In this document: positions 32,801-45,448 of the stretch, piece after piece
Numbering within the stretch: position 1 is the first letter of the stretch
How the letters are laid out: every line of letters begins with the position of its first letter
NCBI GenBank assembly: GCA_963682055.1
Contig: OY821740.1
Coordinates: forward strand, 48,380,795 to 48,444,794
DNA from: Primula veris
Lineage: Eukaryota; Streptophyta; Magnoliopsida; Ericales; Primulaceae
Length of the DNA: 64,000 nucleotides
Reading direction: 5' to 3'
Program-made: the position numbers and the translations under genes
The notes under the pieces: generated by a model
Seen by the model: the letters and a program-made list of their open reading frames with translations, nothing else
What the model was told of the DNA's origin: nothing
Database searches by the model: none

Positions 32801-35800
32801 CTATCCCCTCTCACCGAGTGCCTAACAAATTTGACTATAAAGCAAAAAAAGCTTCGTAAAGACGGCAAATCGAGAGTCTCAAAGAAAGTTAGCGGAACAC
32901 ATGAAAACATTGCTGTTTTAGGGAGAGAAACAGTTGCTGATACTCCTGCTCGTGCTAAATTTATTAAAGCGGCTTCAAAAGCTACTGCTAATGGGGAAAA
33001 CTTCATCACTAATGCTCATTTAAAGGAAGCGAATGAACTTATAGAAGAAAAAACAAACCTACAATTTCCTGTCAACAAGGAGAATTTGTCTTTTGGGAGA
33101 AAAAAGAAACCAAAAGGGGCTCAAAGTCGTAGTGAAATAGTTAGTTCTGTTCCTGAAAAGGAAATGGAGATTCCGAAGGCTGTAAATATATATAAAGATT
33201 TATTTGGGGATATGGAACTAGACAATGAACTGGATACGGAGAAAAATTGTACAATTGAGAGGCAAAATGATGATATGGTGGCTGAAAATAGCAAATTAGC
33301 GCCTACCAGCCAAACCAAGAAAAAAAATAAAGTTGAAAAAATGGTGATGGGATCTAATTTAGAGGCAAATTCCAAATCAGCTTCCAATGTACACGTTAGT
33401 CAAGGTGATGAAGCAAAACTCGATAAATCAACCAGGAAAGAAGTTCAATTAGCTGTGAATGATAGAAGCATATATGGTTTAAGCCGTTCTCCTCTAGTAA
33501 AAGAAGTAGAACCTCCGCTTCTAATCCGACTTAATGGTTCAGAAAAAACTATGGATACAGATATTGAGAATGATGCGGTATTTGAACAACGTGGCAATAA
33601 AGGTAATGCATTCTCATCTGTCTTCTTTGCTTAAGTCAATGCATTATTTTGGGAAAAGACGTAATAAAATTGATTTAGAATGGACTTAAAAGACTTTTTT
33701 TTCTGGAAAAGATGAAAACGGGGAAAATCCTGAATTACCTTTTTTTTAAATCATGATTAATATCTTTGTATATATTTTGTGTTAAATAGATTAAGAAAGA
33801 GTAGGTTCCTATTATGAAGAGGTGTACCTATTTAGAATGTTTGAATTCAACTCTAAGTAATAAATTCGCGTATTTCATACAATTTAACTTTAAGTAGTGA
33901 ATAGATGTATTTTATGTCATTCCGTAACCCCTATAAGTAGGTTTCTGCATGTATTGGAAAATTTAATAATGATTGACGAAATTAAAACAGAAATTCAAAA
34001 TTAATTTGTCTTCTCGTCTCACTTCAAATTTGCTTCTGGTTATAAATTATAATATCTTTAGTACAACTTGTCCAGGTGAAAATATAATGACCGAGTCTAG
34101 TAGCAAACGGGCTCACGACCAAAATGCTTTTCGGGTTTCAAAGAAAATTAAGATGGATGGCTTGCATAGTCGTGAGGAAGAGAGAGATAGAAAATCCGGT
34201 AAGAAACCGGCATTGAGAGATAAAGAAGAGAATGGGATTTGTAAAACTGAAATTGATAAGGGTAAAACCAAGGTATGCAAGTCTCCTAACGAGTCTATGG
34301 AATGCACAGAGTCTCATGAACTACCACAAGGTGTAAAAATTAGCAAGATTGATACGAAGGTTGTTTCTAATAAAGATTCTATCCATGAACGTGCCAAAGA
34401 TGGTCCTGGAGTTGAGAGTCGAACAACATCAGGAGAGAATACTGTTTCGAGTGTTCAATTTAATGGAAAATCATCAGAAAAACACTTACTGCCACCCTCC
34501 GGAAAATCTCTTCATCTAAACCATGGCAATTTTAAAGAGAACGGAGTACATAATAAATCAATTAGTGCTTCTGAGGGTGTAGCATTACAGGGTTTAAAAC
34601 AAAAAAAATTGCCACATAGTAATGGGATAAACCCTCCGAGAAATCATGCTGCTTCGGCTATTTTGAAAGAAGCCAAGGACCTTAAACACTTGGCTGATCG
34701 ATATAAGGTCAAATATTTCTTTATTTTGTACAATTAAAATTTGTCATTTTTGTTTTGTATCCTTAACATTGGCATGCGGTTTTCCACTTTTATTCCTAAC
34801 ATTTCAATCACCTTTTTTTATTTATTTGAATATATTCTTAGAATGCATTCTTTCACTAGAGACACAGTAGTACCAAGTGATAATTCATGGAGTTGATCAT
34901 AGTTCTATATCAAGTTTTCTTTGTTGTTCCGTGGCCTGCCAATTTTTTACTTAATACCCAAAAATTAACATTTCCTCTCTCTTTTGTACATTACTTAAGA
35001 AAACAACAGCAAGTTGGGGTCGGAAAAAAATAGAATACAGTACAAAACATAAAAGAAAATGATAGAGAAGTGTGCCTAATGTTTGTTATTAGTATATAAT
35101 TACCTCAGTCACTAGATGTATTAAATCACTGGGAAATGCGATCAATGTGATTTTAGTGTACTGTTTGTTCATTTTTGTAGGCTGGTTTACAAAAACTTAA
35201 ATTTGATAATTACTTTAGGGTGCAAAACCATAGGTAACCCAAAAGACATGTGGCTTGATTGTTACCACTGAACATGAGGAAATAGGCTAGTTATTGGTTA
35301 GAAATTTCCCTCTTATGGAACTGGGTTTCTGTGTTCATGCAGAGTACTGGAGAAAGCACAGGCTTTTACTTCCAGGCAGCTCTTAAGTTTATTCAAGGTG
35401 CCTCCTTACTAGAATCTAGCAGTGGAGAGAGTGCCAAACAAAACGAATATCAAGCTATGCAAATATATAGTAGCACTGGACAACTATGCGGGTAAGTTAC
35501 AAATTATACAATCTTTTTTACATAGTATGATCAGTTTCCATCTATTTGAATTTCTTATATCAGTTCACAGCTATTGATATTTGTTCTCGATATATATATG
35601 ACCTATGTTTGAGTTCGATAGGAAAGATGGGATCCTGGAAAAATGAGAAGTTACATTAATTGACCATTTATAGGTTACAGTGCATCATAATTTGGACAAT
35701 CATATAGTAAATGTGGAACTAAGGTTGTAAAGTAACATTATTTTGGATGACTTATATTTTGCTTCTTTATGCTTGGATGTTCAGTTTAAACATTTTTTGC

Positions 35801-37638
35801 TGTTATTTCTTTAGCCTAAACATCCTTTATCGTGTATCCTTATACATTCCTTGGCATATTTTTATTATTAATCTTTTCATAAATCTGAAAAAGTAGGCTT
35901 CTTGGATTGTTTGGCTGCACCTTCTAAGTAAATAAGTTGGACCTTTTGAGTTTCAGAAAAGTGTTGGGTGCATGTGCATCCATATTAAGGTTCTTAGCTT
36001 TAGAACCTTCAAAACAGAAACTCTCCATTTTAAAGGTGGTCAAACAATTACAGTTTAGCTGTTTTAAGTAATTACAGGTGGTCAAACAATTATATCTGCA
36101 AACATACAAACCCTTGGATTATTGATTTGATTTCACTACATTTACGGATAGGTTTTGTGCTCACGAATATGAAAAATCTAAGGACATGGCAACTGCCGCT
36201 TTGGCTTATAAATGCATGGAGGTCGCATACATGAGAGTTATATATTCCTCTCGGGAAAAAGCGAGTAGAGACCGTCTTGAGTTGCAAACGGCTTCAAGAA
36301 TAGGTGTTCCTGGTAAACAATTTTTTTTTTCAATTTATGGCATTAGTTGTCTTATTTCCTAAAATTATAGAATTTAAAAGGTACGAAGTGAGCTTGTTTA
36401 ATAATCTCTTAATATTACCTTTTTGTACACCTAGTAGAATAGAAGTAAAAGATGTTTGGCAATAGGAATGGGATTAAATAAAATAGACCTAAAAGTATAG
36501 TTGTTACACTTACATGTATGATCTTTGATACGAATAATGAAAGGAACTGTTTGGTTGTATCCTAAAAGTCACTTCTTTTGGAGACATGGAAAAAAAACCA
36601 TACTTTTAAGTAATAATTTTACACATCTCCGCAGCAAAACCATACTTTTGTAGTTGTAAGATACTACCAAACTAGGTCATCGTATCAGGGCCTGTTATTG
36701 TTTAAAATATTTTATCAAATATCTTTAATCAATCTAGCTTATTAACATATCAATATCCAATATGCTAATGTACTAGTTCATTGGTTTACTTCTCTTCTTG
36801 AGTATAACATTTGAAGGCATAAGAACCCACACCCCCCCACAGGGTGTTGTTTGGCATCGTTTCCTCGTATGTTTTTTTTGTCATTCTATCGCCACTTCCA
36901 ATTCACTGCTTTTGATCAGGGGAATCTCCTCTATCCTCAGCCTCGGATATTGATAATTTAAACAACTCCAAATCCGACAAGACTAAGGTTGTTCTTAGGT
37001 CCCCTCAAGTTGCTGCTTTAAGCAACAAGGTTATATCTTCAGGAGATCATTCTAGCTTAATTCGCCTTCTCAGACATGTAAGTAATATTCTAGTGACTTT
37101 TTCATCTTGACATGTCTCGTCCTTGTTCAGTTTGTGTTTGTATTAGTAAATTTGTCCGTCTGTTATACACTAATTTTGTTACTTTTCTTGAGTTTTCTAC
37201 TTAAAAGTATGATTTTTTCCCAGGACGAAAAATGCTCTTATTTGAAGAATGAAACTATGGAGTTCTTTTCATCTTATTTTCATCTTATCAGCTTTTCGAT
37301 TTTCACTACTGCTTATACCAAAACAGCACCTTTTTCGGCTTTTACCCAATGTTGTTAACCACAAGGTCCACGACCTTGAAAGATATACTTTTATACTAAT
37401 AAGATGCCAACAATCACATAAGCTCACGAAATGTTTGCAGGCACAAGATGTAAATCATGCAATGGAAGCTTCAAAAAAATGCAAAGTTGCTTTTTCTGCC
37501 GCAAATCAAAAACCGGAAGAGACCAAATATAAGGAAGAGGGCATAGCTTCTATTAAAAGGGCTATTGATTTCAATTTTCAAGATGTGGAGGGGTTACTAA
37601 GGTTGGTTCGGCTAGCAATGGAAGCTATTTCTCGCTAA
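29876..37638 (+). CDS. CW-type zinc-finger protein relative without a CW domain
   Basis: Ten exons join in frame to 892 aa: 29876-30022, 31565-31637, 31720-31838, 32459-32662, 32765-33602, 34076-34707, 35343-35491, 36152-36312, 36920-37077, 37441-37638. The N-terminal block (DEKLQDVLGHFQKDFEG, AKFGDYGSFLPTYQR), the SLGESPNESPSRIL to MTSFPL block, and the C-terminal third (LKEAKDLKHLADRYK, FYFQAALKFIQGASLLE, CAHEYEKSKDMATAALAYKC, DVEGLLRLVRLAMEAISR) are those of plant CW-domain zinc-finger proteins of the CWZF7-like group, thought to act in chromatin. The CW finger expected near the middle (WVxCDxCxKWR) is absent from exons 5-6 and from the intron between them. The protein is also shorter than I expect for the family. 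The middle is lysine-rich and low complexity. The intron after exon 4 uses a GC donor. Either the domain was lost or this is a diverged paralogue. Confidence 0.85.
31264..31495. repeat. ~79-bp tandem triplication in intron 1
   Basis: Three consecutive units share atcagtta, gatactagct, gagatccaat and aaaatggcg. They lie in intron 1 of the CW-like gene, directly after an AGCTT-rich repeat. Confidence 0.8.
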
Positions 37639-38290
37639 AACCTATGCCGAACAGGAGCTAACATATCGGTTCCACTCCTCACCCCTGAGTCTTTGAGGGA
37701 GGGAGAGAGAGAGAGAGAGAAGATGCACTTCGAGCTCTATGCCGCGGCAAATATGCTATGCTTGCGTTGCTAGAAAGTTCCCTGTTAATTGAGGTTCAGG
37801 AACTCAGAAGAAGTGGAACCAGTCAGGTACATATATGTATCCATTCTCTTTAATATTATTTGCTTTATCATATTTTGTAGTTCATACAGTAATTTGCAAA
37901 TTTCATAAATATTTAATATGTGCAGGTTCTTCAGCTTGGTTTTGTGCTTTCGAAGCTACAATGCATATATTCTGCAGCTCCAGTTTTCTCACAGGTTAAT
38001 TCTAAACACACTTTTTCATGATTTTGCTTGCCGTATAGTATTTGCTTTTCCATGACTTTAGTTGTCGTATTATATCTGCAAAGACACGTTGTATGTCCAT
38101 ATTACTTGATCTTAATAAAGATATTAATCAACAGGCACGGGAAGAGAAGCTTCATCGGAATCAGCTCCTTTGATTATCGAAAGAAATTGCAGCTATTTGT
38201 TTCCTTTAGCTTGTACAGTATTTGAACTAAACACACTTCTCATGTATATAGGTTCCCAAGGGAAATACATTTATAAAGCAGACGACGGTG
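37639..38290 (+). other. 3' flank with an unidentified spliced reading frame
   Basis: After the stop codon comes a (GA)n tract (37700-37720) and a stretch open in one frame that reads ALRALCRGKYAMLALLESS and IEVQELRRSGTSQ. It is followed by a good donor (CAG|GTACAT near 37827), an acceptor (GTGCAG) near 37925, an exon reading VLQLGFVLSKLQCIYSAAPV, a donor near 37996, and a later piece after ATATAG near 38251. Composition is protein-like and the splice sites are good, but there is no clear start. It could be a spliced 3'UTR, an alternative C-terminus, or a remnant of another gene. I do not recognise it. Confidence 0.35.
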
Positions 38291-38887
38291 AGTTGTATTC
38301 TGTATAAATTGAAACTTGGGACAAAACTATGTTGCAACGTGTACACGATTATACACAAATAGAAAAGAAAATACAACTTGGCATTTTCTGATTTTTATTA
38401 CTTCAAATTTCGTGTTGAATGAACTGCGGCCAATGGAATTAATCATGATCCTAGACAAAACACAAGTGCATTAACATGCATATAAGGTCAAATAAATTGA
38501 GTCGTCCTCTTGACGCCATGACCAATCAATTGCAGCTTAAGTTTATTTACTTTTTGATAAAAGAAATTCTAAAGACAGATTTTGGGTGTAGAATTAAGCT
38601 AAATCTATCCCGTCAAATGCATCAATAAAACTGGAGGTGAAATGATAAAAGGAAACTCTTTACTCTCTCCGTCTGATATTTTAAAAAATAAACTAGATTC
38701 TAGTCCATCATGCCCGCCGTTTGATATTTTAAAAGGTCCCACTCTCTCCTGACGTAATATTATGACTAGCAAAAAGTCATGAACCGTTGCGACACCAAAA
38801 GGAAAATATAGATAGCCCATTGTAGCAAAAATTGATTCACATTATATTTACACACTAACCTAATTCTCTATCCAACTCTGTAAGTGA
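38291..38887. other. Intergenic between convergent genes
   Basis: The CW-like gene (+) and the cullin gene (-) end towards each other. I see no gene here; both 3'UTRs probably lie in it. gtctgatattttaaaa at 38672 and gtttgatattttaaaa at 38719 form a short local repeat. Confidence 0.5.
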
Positions 38888-39900
38888 TCAGGCCAAATAG
38901 TTGAACGTATTTGGATTTTCCTTGTCCCTCTCCAGATACTCACGCGTGATAAGATCTTCAATCCTCTTCTTAATTGCCTTAAAATCAGGCTGTACAAGGA
39001 CACAACTTATTCAGATATAGAATAGATTATACCAGTTTTTTATGAACAATTTAGATTACAGTAATTATTTGTGTATGAAAGTGTTATATGGGGGCTCGTT
39101 TGGTCTCAGCTTTTAAACATAAGGTGGGACTATTTAGTGCCAAAAAGGGAAAGGCTAGATTGCTCCAGCTAAAACTTTAAACTTTCCACGCCAAAAATTC
39201 TGAAAAGCTAAGCTTTTTTTACTCTGGTCAACCGGTCCAGTTTTAAGCAAAAATTAAAGACAAATCTGAAAGCTAGAACCAAACTAGGCCAAAAACAAGA
39301 CTACTAGTTCAAGTTAAGTAGTTGACCATAGAGAAGGAGAAAGTAAAAAGGTAAACGTAATGAGGGATAAATTACCTTGAACATTTTGCTCATCTGCTCA
39401 ACACACTCCATAACCAGCTGTTGATGACCCAAAGTTTTACGACTTTTCATTATGCGTACAATCGAGGCATCAATAGCATATCTCCTGTCCCTGTCAACAT
39501 CTTCAACCACCTTCTTCCTTTCATCTACAGGAGGTAGAGGAATCTGCATAGACGAGAGAGGAAGCAAAAGGAAACACGTGAAAAAATATATAAGAAATTT
39601 ATTAGTGTAATGAAATGGAGGAATTTAAGTACATTCCATAAGCCTATATGGCTTGTTTTATTGGACCTTAAAAGAAAATAAGCTGGGTTTCATAGAAGCT
39701 AGCTTCATCCACCTTGTCAGCTTTTAAGATGGTCACCCATATTTGGGCCAGATTTTAAGCAAAAAGAAAAGTAACTCAACTTAAAAGCTGCCAGCGAACA
39801 AGACTCCCTACTTCTAAGTAGAATTAACTGGTTTTAGAGATAATAGAAACTAAATTTCTTCAATAAAGCTTTTAGACTTTTCAGGCCAAATATCCCCCCC

Positions 39901-39931
<31 letters not shown>

Positions 39932-42900
39932 AAACTCAGGATTTAAAGCTACTCAACCCAAATACAGTCCAGCTTTAAAAAAAAAAGGCAGGAAAGATAA
40001 GCTCAAACGCTGCAACTAAACAAGGACTTAGGCACCAAACAGTGAATGAGAACTTTAACAATTGAAAGTACCATGACTAAATATTATAAAATAGTGGCGA
40101 AAAGACATGCAAAGTTAACGCAATAATATCTTGGAAAAAGTCGAACTTACCTTGATCCTCCTCATTTTGTCGCTGAATTTTGAGTTGAACTCAAAAGAGT
40201 CGTTACGAGTGACAGTTCTTGTGTTTGGGGTTTTAGTTAAAATTTTATATTTTCCACATGACAGAGAATGCATTACTCTGAACAAATCCTCATCGACCAA
40301 GTTTAATTGGGTTTGGATTTCCGAGCAACTCAACATATCAACAGTGTTGAATAGCAATAGAGCTGCAGCCTGCATATAACAACAGAAAGTCAACATTTCA
40401 GAAATGTAAACATGGGAAAATTTGAGATGCCAAAACTAATAGTGTATGCAAAACACAACACGAAGTAACTTCCACAAAAAACACAACAGATAGTTCTTAT
40501 TTGGATGCAGCTTAAAGTATCTGCGTATAAGAGTTTCTAACATTTAAGCTAAAAGCAAGCCTTTAATCTACACTTTTTAACTTTTTTCCCAAACATACAA
40601 TTGCTTTAGAGATTTCTTAGTTGCAGTTATGCATTAAGTAAATAAGCTAGATTTTTCAGGTTCTTTTTTTAAGATACAAAACATAATTTTTTTTAAGATA
40701 AATCAAAGCAACAAAAAAAAAAAGATTCTAAAAGCCGCAACCTAATGAGATAAACTTTTACCTGATAAGTTCCCAACACTAACTCTACCGTCTTCGAGGC
40801 AAACCTTCCATTGACATTACATTGTCCTAACGAGTAAATCCATGTAAGCTTCCTACTCTTGGTTCTGGTTTGATAAAATCCTTTGAAAACCTCAACACAC
40901 TTCACCTGATTAATAGGGAAGGAAAACAAAGAGAAAAATTAGTATGGCATTTACGATTTGCACATTTTTTAAATTAAAGGTGAAGATCATACCATCTCGG
41001 CTGGGAGACTGAGGTCGGAGGATTTGTAAGTCGGCCAAAATCCAGTAGTAAGAACAGTGACAGTCAAATCCAATCCAGGACTGGGATTTTTGCTATCAGA
41101 CTGATATTCCTCAAAATGGTGCTGGTTATCTTTTGCCAGTGTCAAATCAGTCAACTGGAAAAGCGCACATAATATAAAAGGTCAATGCATGCAAAAGGGT
41201 TCTTTTTACTGTTATCATGTTTTTCCTTGCAAACCTAATGTTTATTGCTCAATTAATACAAAAATGATATATCAGCAAACAAGTTAAGTGTGCAAAAGTG
41301 AAAATTGATCAATAGGTTATATAAATGAGTATAAAACGTGAGATTTTTGTTGTTTTAGATGGGTGTATGAGAATTTAGTGCCCAAAATAGAATTTTTTTG
41401 ACATCTCGGTGAACAAAAATTATATATATAAAAAACCATTCAAAAAGTGTCCTGAAATCTGGGTCTCTCACTCACCATCCCTTCCATCTTTGAGGTGAAC
41501 TGTCCACCACATTGCCCCTTTAGTTTTGTCAAGATAGACCTCTCATGTTCGTCATTACCACTCCTATCAAAAAGAAGACGACGAGCTAGCTTCTTTCTGG
41601 CAAACCAAAAAGAAAGAAAAAATGAGACAGGCGATAGTGAAGTTTTGTATGCCAGTCTGTGTATATTGTGGGGTGAGGTAAGGATAAAAGCATGCACAAA
41701 AAAAGATAGATAACCTGTAGAATTCAGCAAAAAGATCTTTGTCACTAATATAAGCAAGCAACTTCACAACCTGTACAAAGTAAAGAACTGAATTTCGAAA
41801 ATGCGGGCCAATGTAACATAGTGAAAAATATAGATATTATGATAGAGCAAGGATTCTACATTCTCGAGTGTATCTTCAACAGCGGCATCACTCAGTTTCT
41901 CACTACCTCCCCTTTTGAGGATATTATCACAGTATAAAGCCAGCAACTCAGCACTAGTACTACCAGACACTTGCTTGTTGCAAAACACCTCAAATGCCTC
42001 CTTAAGGGACTGAATCAAAAAATAAATAGCCGTTACATTAACTGCATAAATAAATGGGTGGGATTTAACAACAGGTCCAACTGTTGGGATGACAAATCAA
42101 TTTGAACCCTCCATAGTTTCAATTGGAAAACCATGAAACTAGTATATTGAAATATTTCTCTATATACAGGGACAACTTCAGTAATTCACGGTAAAAGAAT
42201 AAATAACAGGAAAAACAAAGGTACCAAGTTAAACACCAAAAACCAAACCTTGTGAAAAAGAGTGTTGCCTTGGAAGCTGTTCTGCACATAGGCCATATAT
42301 TTGTCATGCAGATCTATAATTTTCCTGATAAAGGGTTTATCCTGTGAACCGGCAGCATTATCATCAACCTGTGCAGAGAGAGAGAAAATTAGCAGTTGAA
42401 AACTTAGATGTTTGAAAGAACTAAAACGCTCATCTGAGCATTACAATCTATCACTGTCAGAAACAATTCCCTTTATTTAGAAAAAAGAAAAACGTTTGGC
42501 TAATACATTTTGGTAAAATGATATGGAATGAATGGTTCATTTAACACCATTCATTACAGTTAAATACACCACTGCCAGCTCAAACCCTTCGCAGTTTATA
42601 TATTTTTTAGACTACACCAAAACTAGCATCAGAAACTATTCCAAAGGGTCATACGAAGAAATGAGACAAAGGAAGTAATAAAGGAAGCTGGTAATAATAG
42701 TGCTGACCTTGTTGCTTGAAGCAGCATCTTCAGCTTGTTTCACCAAAGCATTACCTTCAGCAGTAACATGCTACACCAACCAAGAAAAAGAATTAGATTC
42801 TTTAGGTTGAAAACTAGTGACAAACGGGGAATTTAGAAGGAAAACAAACCATAGCAAAAAGCAGAAAAGACAAACCTCTTTAAAAGCGTTAGCAACTGGA

Positions 42901-45431
42901 TCCAACCCTTTAGGTATTTTGCAAAATAGCCTATACATTCTTGAAAGATCATCCACCTAGCATATCAAACCATATAGGAAATTATCACAGTCGAGCCAAC
43001 GCAGTAAAGGGGGAAAATTGTGCACCGCTTCACAATTATAGTTTACCTTATCATTCCTTAGCAAAGCTCGGCATCCAGAGTGTTCCTTCTGTAATAGTTG
43101 GTTGCCATATGCCAACAACAACTTGTTTTGCACTCTCTAACCAAAGAAGGAAAAGGAGAAAAGATTATATAGTGTGTGCTACTCACACAATGAGCATAAG
43201 AATTAACACTTAGATATAAGAGGCAATACTTAATGGATCGAAAAAGCATAAAGAAAGAATCAGCACACATAGGGAAACAATGAGGTCAGGTTAAGAAAGA
43301 ATTCAACAGCAAAGTACTTGAATAAGATGTGGTGGAACATGAGAAGCTCGAGACAGTACTTTATGTCAGTATATAAAAAAAAATGTTTAAACTCAACTTT
43401 CGGATTTTGACTAGCTATTGAAATTTTGTATGTTATGCAAATGCTGGTTCATGAATAGGGAAAAGGCACAGACACATGATGAAGTTAATTAAACATAAAG
43501 TAAATAAAGGTTTCATAATACTTCCCAAATTTGATCCCTCAATATAGAGAAGCTTATAAACAGTAATGCACCTGAAATAGTAAATAACTTTTGCTCATTT
43601 TAAATGCAAGATAAAAAAATTAAAATATATATATTACCTCGACAAGTTTTGGTTCCGTGCTCGAGTGCAGATAATGGGATACTCTCTCCCTCTCCCTCTT
43701 CAAGCATTCCTCAGCCTGTAGATTAAATCAGAAAAGTAGTTCCAAATAACCTCATCAAAAAATCTGCAAACCATGGAACAAAACCAAGTATACTGAAAAA
43801 AGAAGAAAAAAGGACCTTTATCATATAAGCGGGACAAGAGTCTTCATTGATCCAATTTGATGCTTTACGAGAATAATATTCAGCAGAAGCATTAAGCATT
43901 GGACCTTCAAAATCGGTCTCATAACAGTCCATCACCCCCATTCCGATTTCTACAAATATGTCTACTACGTTTTTCAATAGAGCTCTATCAACTTGATCAC
44001 CCTCCCTTTCTTCCTCAATCTGAGCCGAAACATACATATATAAACACAATGGACTACAATTACGATTAAGGGCTAGCTTCATAGCCTGCTTTTAAGCAAA
44101 TAAGCTGGGTGTTTTAGAACCTAGAAAAAATAGATTCATCCAAGCTTCCAACTTAAAGCTTCTAAGTCATTAACGGCAATAGACCAGACAGACAACCACA
44201 GTTTTTAGTTGGTTCAGCTTTTAGTCAAAAAAACCTGAGCTCAAAAGCTATAAAGAAACATCGCCTAAGAAGGAGAAGATATACTTCAAAGACAGAATAT
44301 ACATATTAAAATCGGTTATGGAAGGGTTGACTGCAAAACTTAGAACGTTGTAAAAAGTAAAATGAAAAACTCACGAGTGCCATGATAGCAGCCAGAACTT
44401 TGTGCTTCAACGCTAGAAAAACCTATAAATACATTTGATTTAAGATATAACTATTGTCAGAATACACCAGAGAAACATTTAAATGAACTAATAACAGCAG
44501 TTCTTTTCATATTTAAGAAAAACTAAACGAGAAAGTGTGCAATGATATATGGCATACCATGTCATGGAAGGAAGTGAGGCCGACTTCATTAAGACTAGGA
44601 AGACACCTCCTTGTAATATAAAAGCGATTCAGGTAATGAAAAAATCGTGACAGCCATCTCACCATCACTTTATGATTCTGCCATCTTTCAACAAGCTCTC
44701 GTAGTATAAACTCGCCATGTTTCTCATTTAGAGACGGTAATACCTGAGAAAAACAAAGTAAAGGTTAGCTAATTAAAACACTCAGTGCTAAGGTTTTCCA
44801 AAAGGAACTCAGTTAAACAACAGAGTTTGTGTAACATACTAAACGCTACTAAAGTTCCAAAACATCAATATCTCCACATCATGCAGTCTTAAAGAGCACA
44901 AAATATAAATGCACAGATCTCGCTCTATGTTTGTAGAGTACAATGGATACTAGTCCATAGATTCCCAACACCAAGCCCTCATAATATAAAGCCGAATAAA
45001 GGTGAAGAAAGATGGAAGAAGAAAGGAGAACACTTGAAACCATAACTAATCACTAGTAACGTTATTTATATTAATAAGTGAAAACGTTATTTTAAGCCAA
45101 TAACAAAAATGAATAAACAAACTTTTGATTTCAGCTAGCAGTTATACAAAACAAATAGATAGTAAAGGCAAACCACCAAAATTAACTACATTCTCACCGT
45201 TGATTTGATGTAAGCTTCAAATGCCCCTCTATATCTTTCAAAAAGCAGTTGAGATAAATCATATTCGTTTTTTTGTGTGCACATGTTATATATAGTGGTG
45301 TACAAGTTCATGTATTCTTCGGGGTTAAATGGCGACTCTGGCTTTCCTTCCAATATCCTCTCCAGTTTTTGAATCCCCATTTGCATCATTAACCACCCTA
45401 CTTCCAAAGGGATAATGGGCTTCTGTAACAT
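38888..45431 (-). CDS. CUL1: CUL1-type cullin, 17 coding exons, one probable frameshift
   Basis: Exons, minus strand in order: 45431-45198, 44743-44558, 44422-44375, 44019-43816, 43715-43638, 43136-43047, 42956-42876, 42771-42708, 42368-42249, 42009-41860, 41770-41715, 41596-41476, 41154-40993, 40905-40762, 40369-40151, 39543-39376, 38989-38888. They encode ~741 aa, the plant CUL1 size. CUL1 is the scaffold of SCF ubiquitin ligases: its N-terminal repeats bind SKP1 and its C-terminus binds RBX1 and takes NEDD8. Visible landmarks are [72 protein letters not shown], the neddylation block [15 protein letters not shown] and the winged-helix end [10 protein letters not shown]. Exon 8 is 64 nt; an extra T in the TTT at about 42720-42722 breaks the frame relative to 63 nt in a family-like reading. 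Without that base every junction is in phase. It is either a sequencing error, a recent pseudogene or a diverged copy. The gene reads towards the CW-like gene. Confidence 0.88.
39894..39932. repeat. Poly-C run followed by poly-A in a cullin intron
   Basis: About 27 consecutive C and then 12 A, in the intron between the last coding exons of the cullin gene. On the gene's sense strand this is a T run followed by a long G run. Confidence 0.9.
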
Positions 45432-45448
45432 TGTCTCGTTTATTTAAT

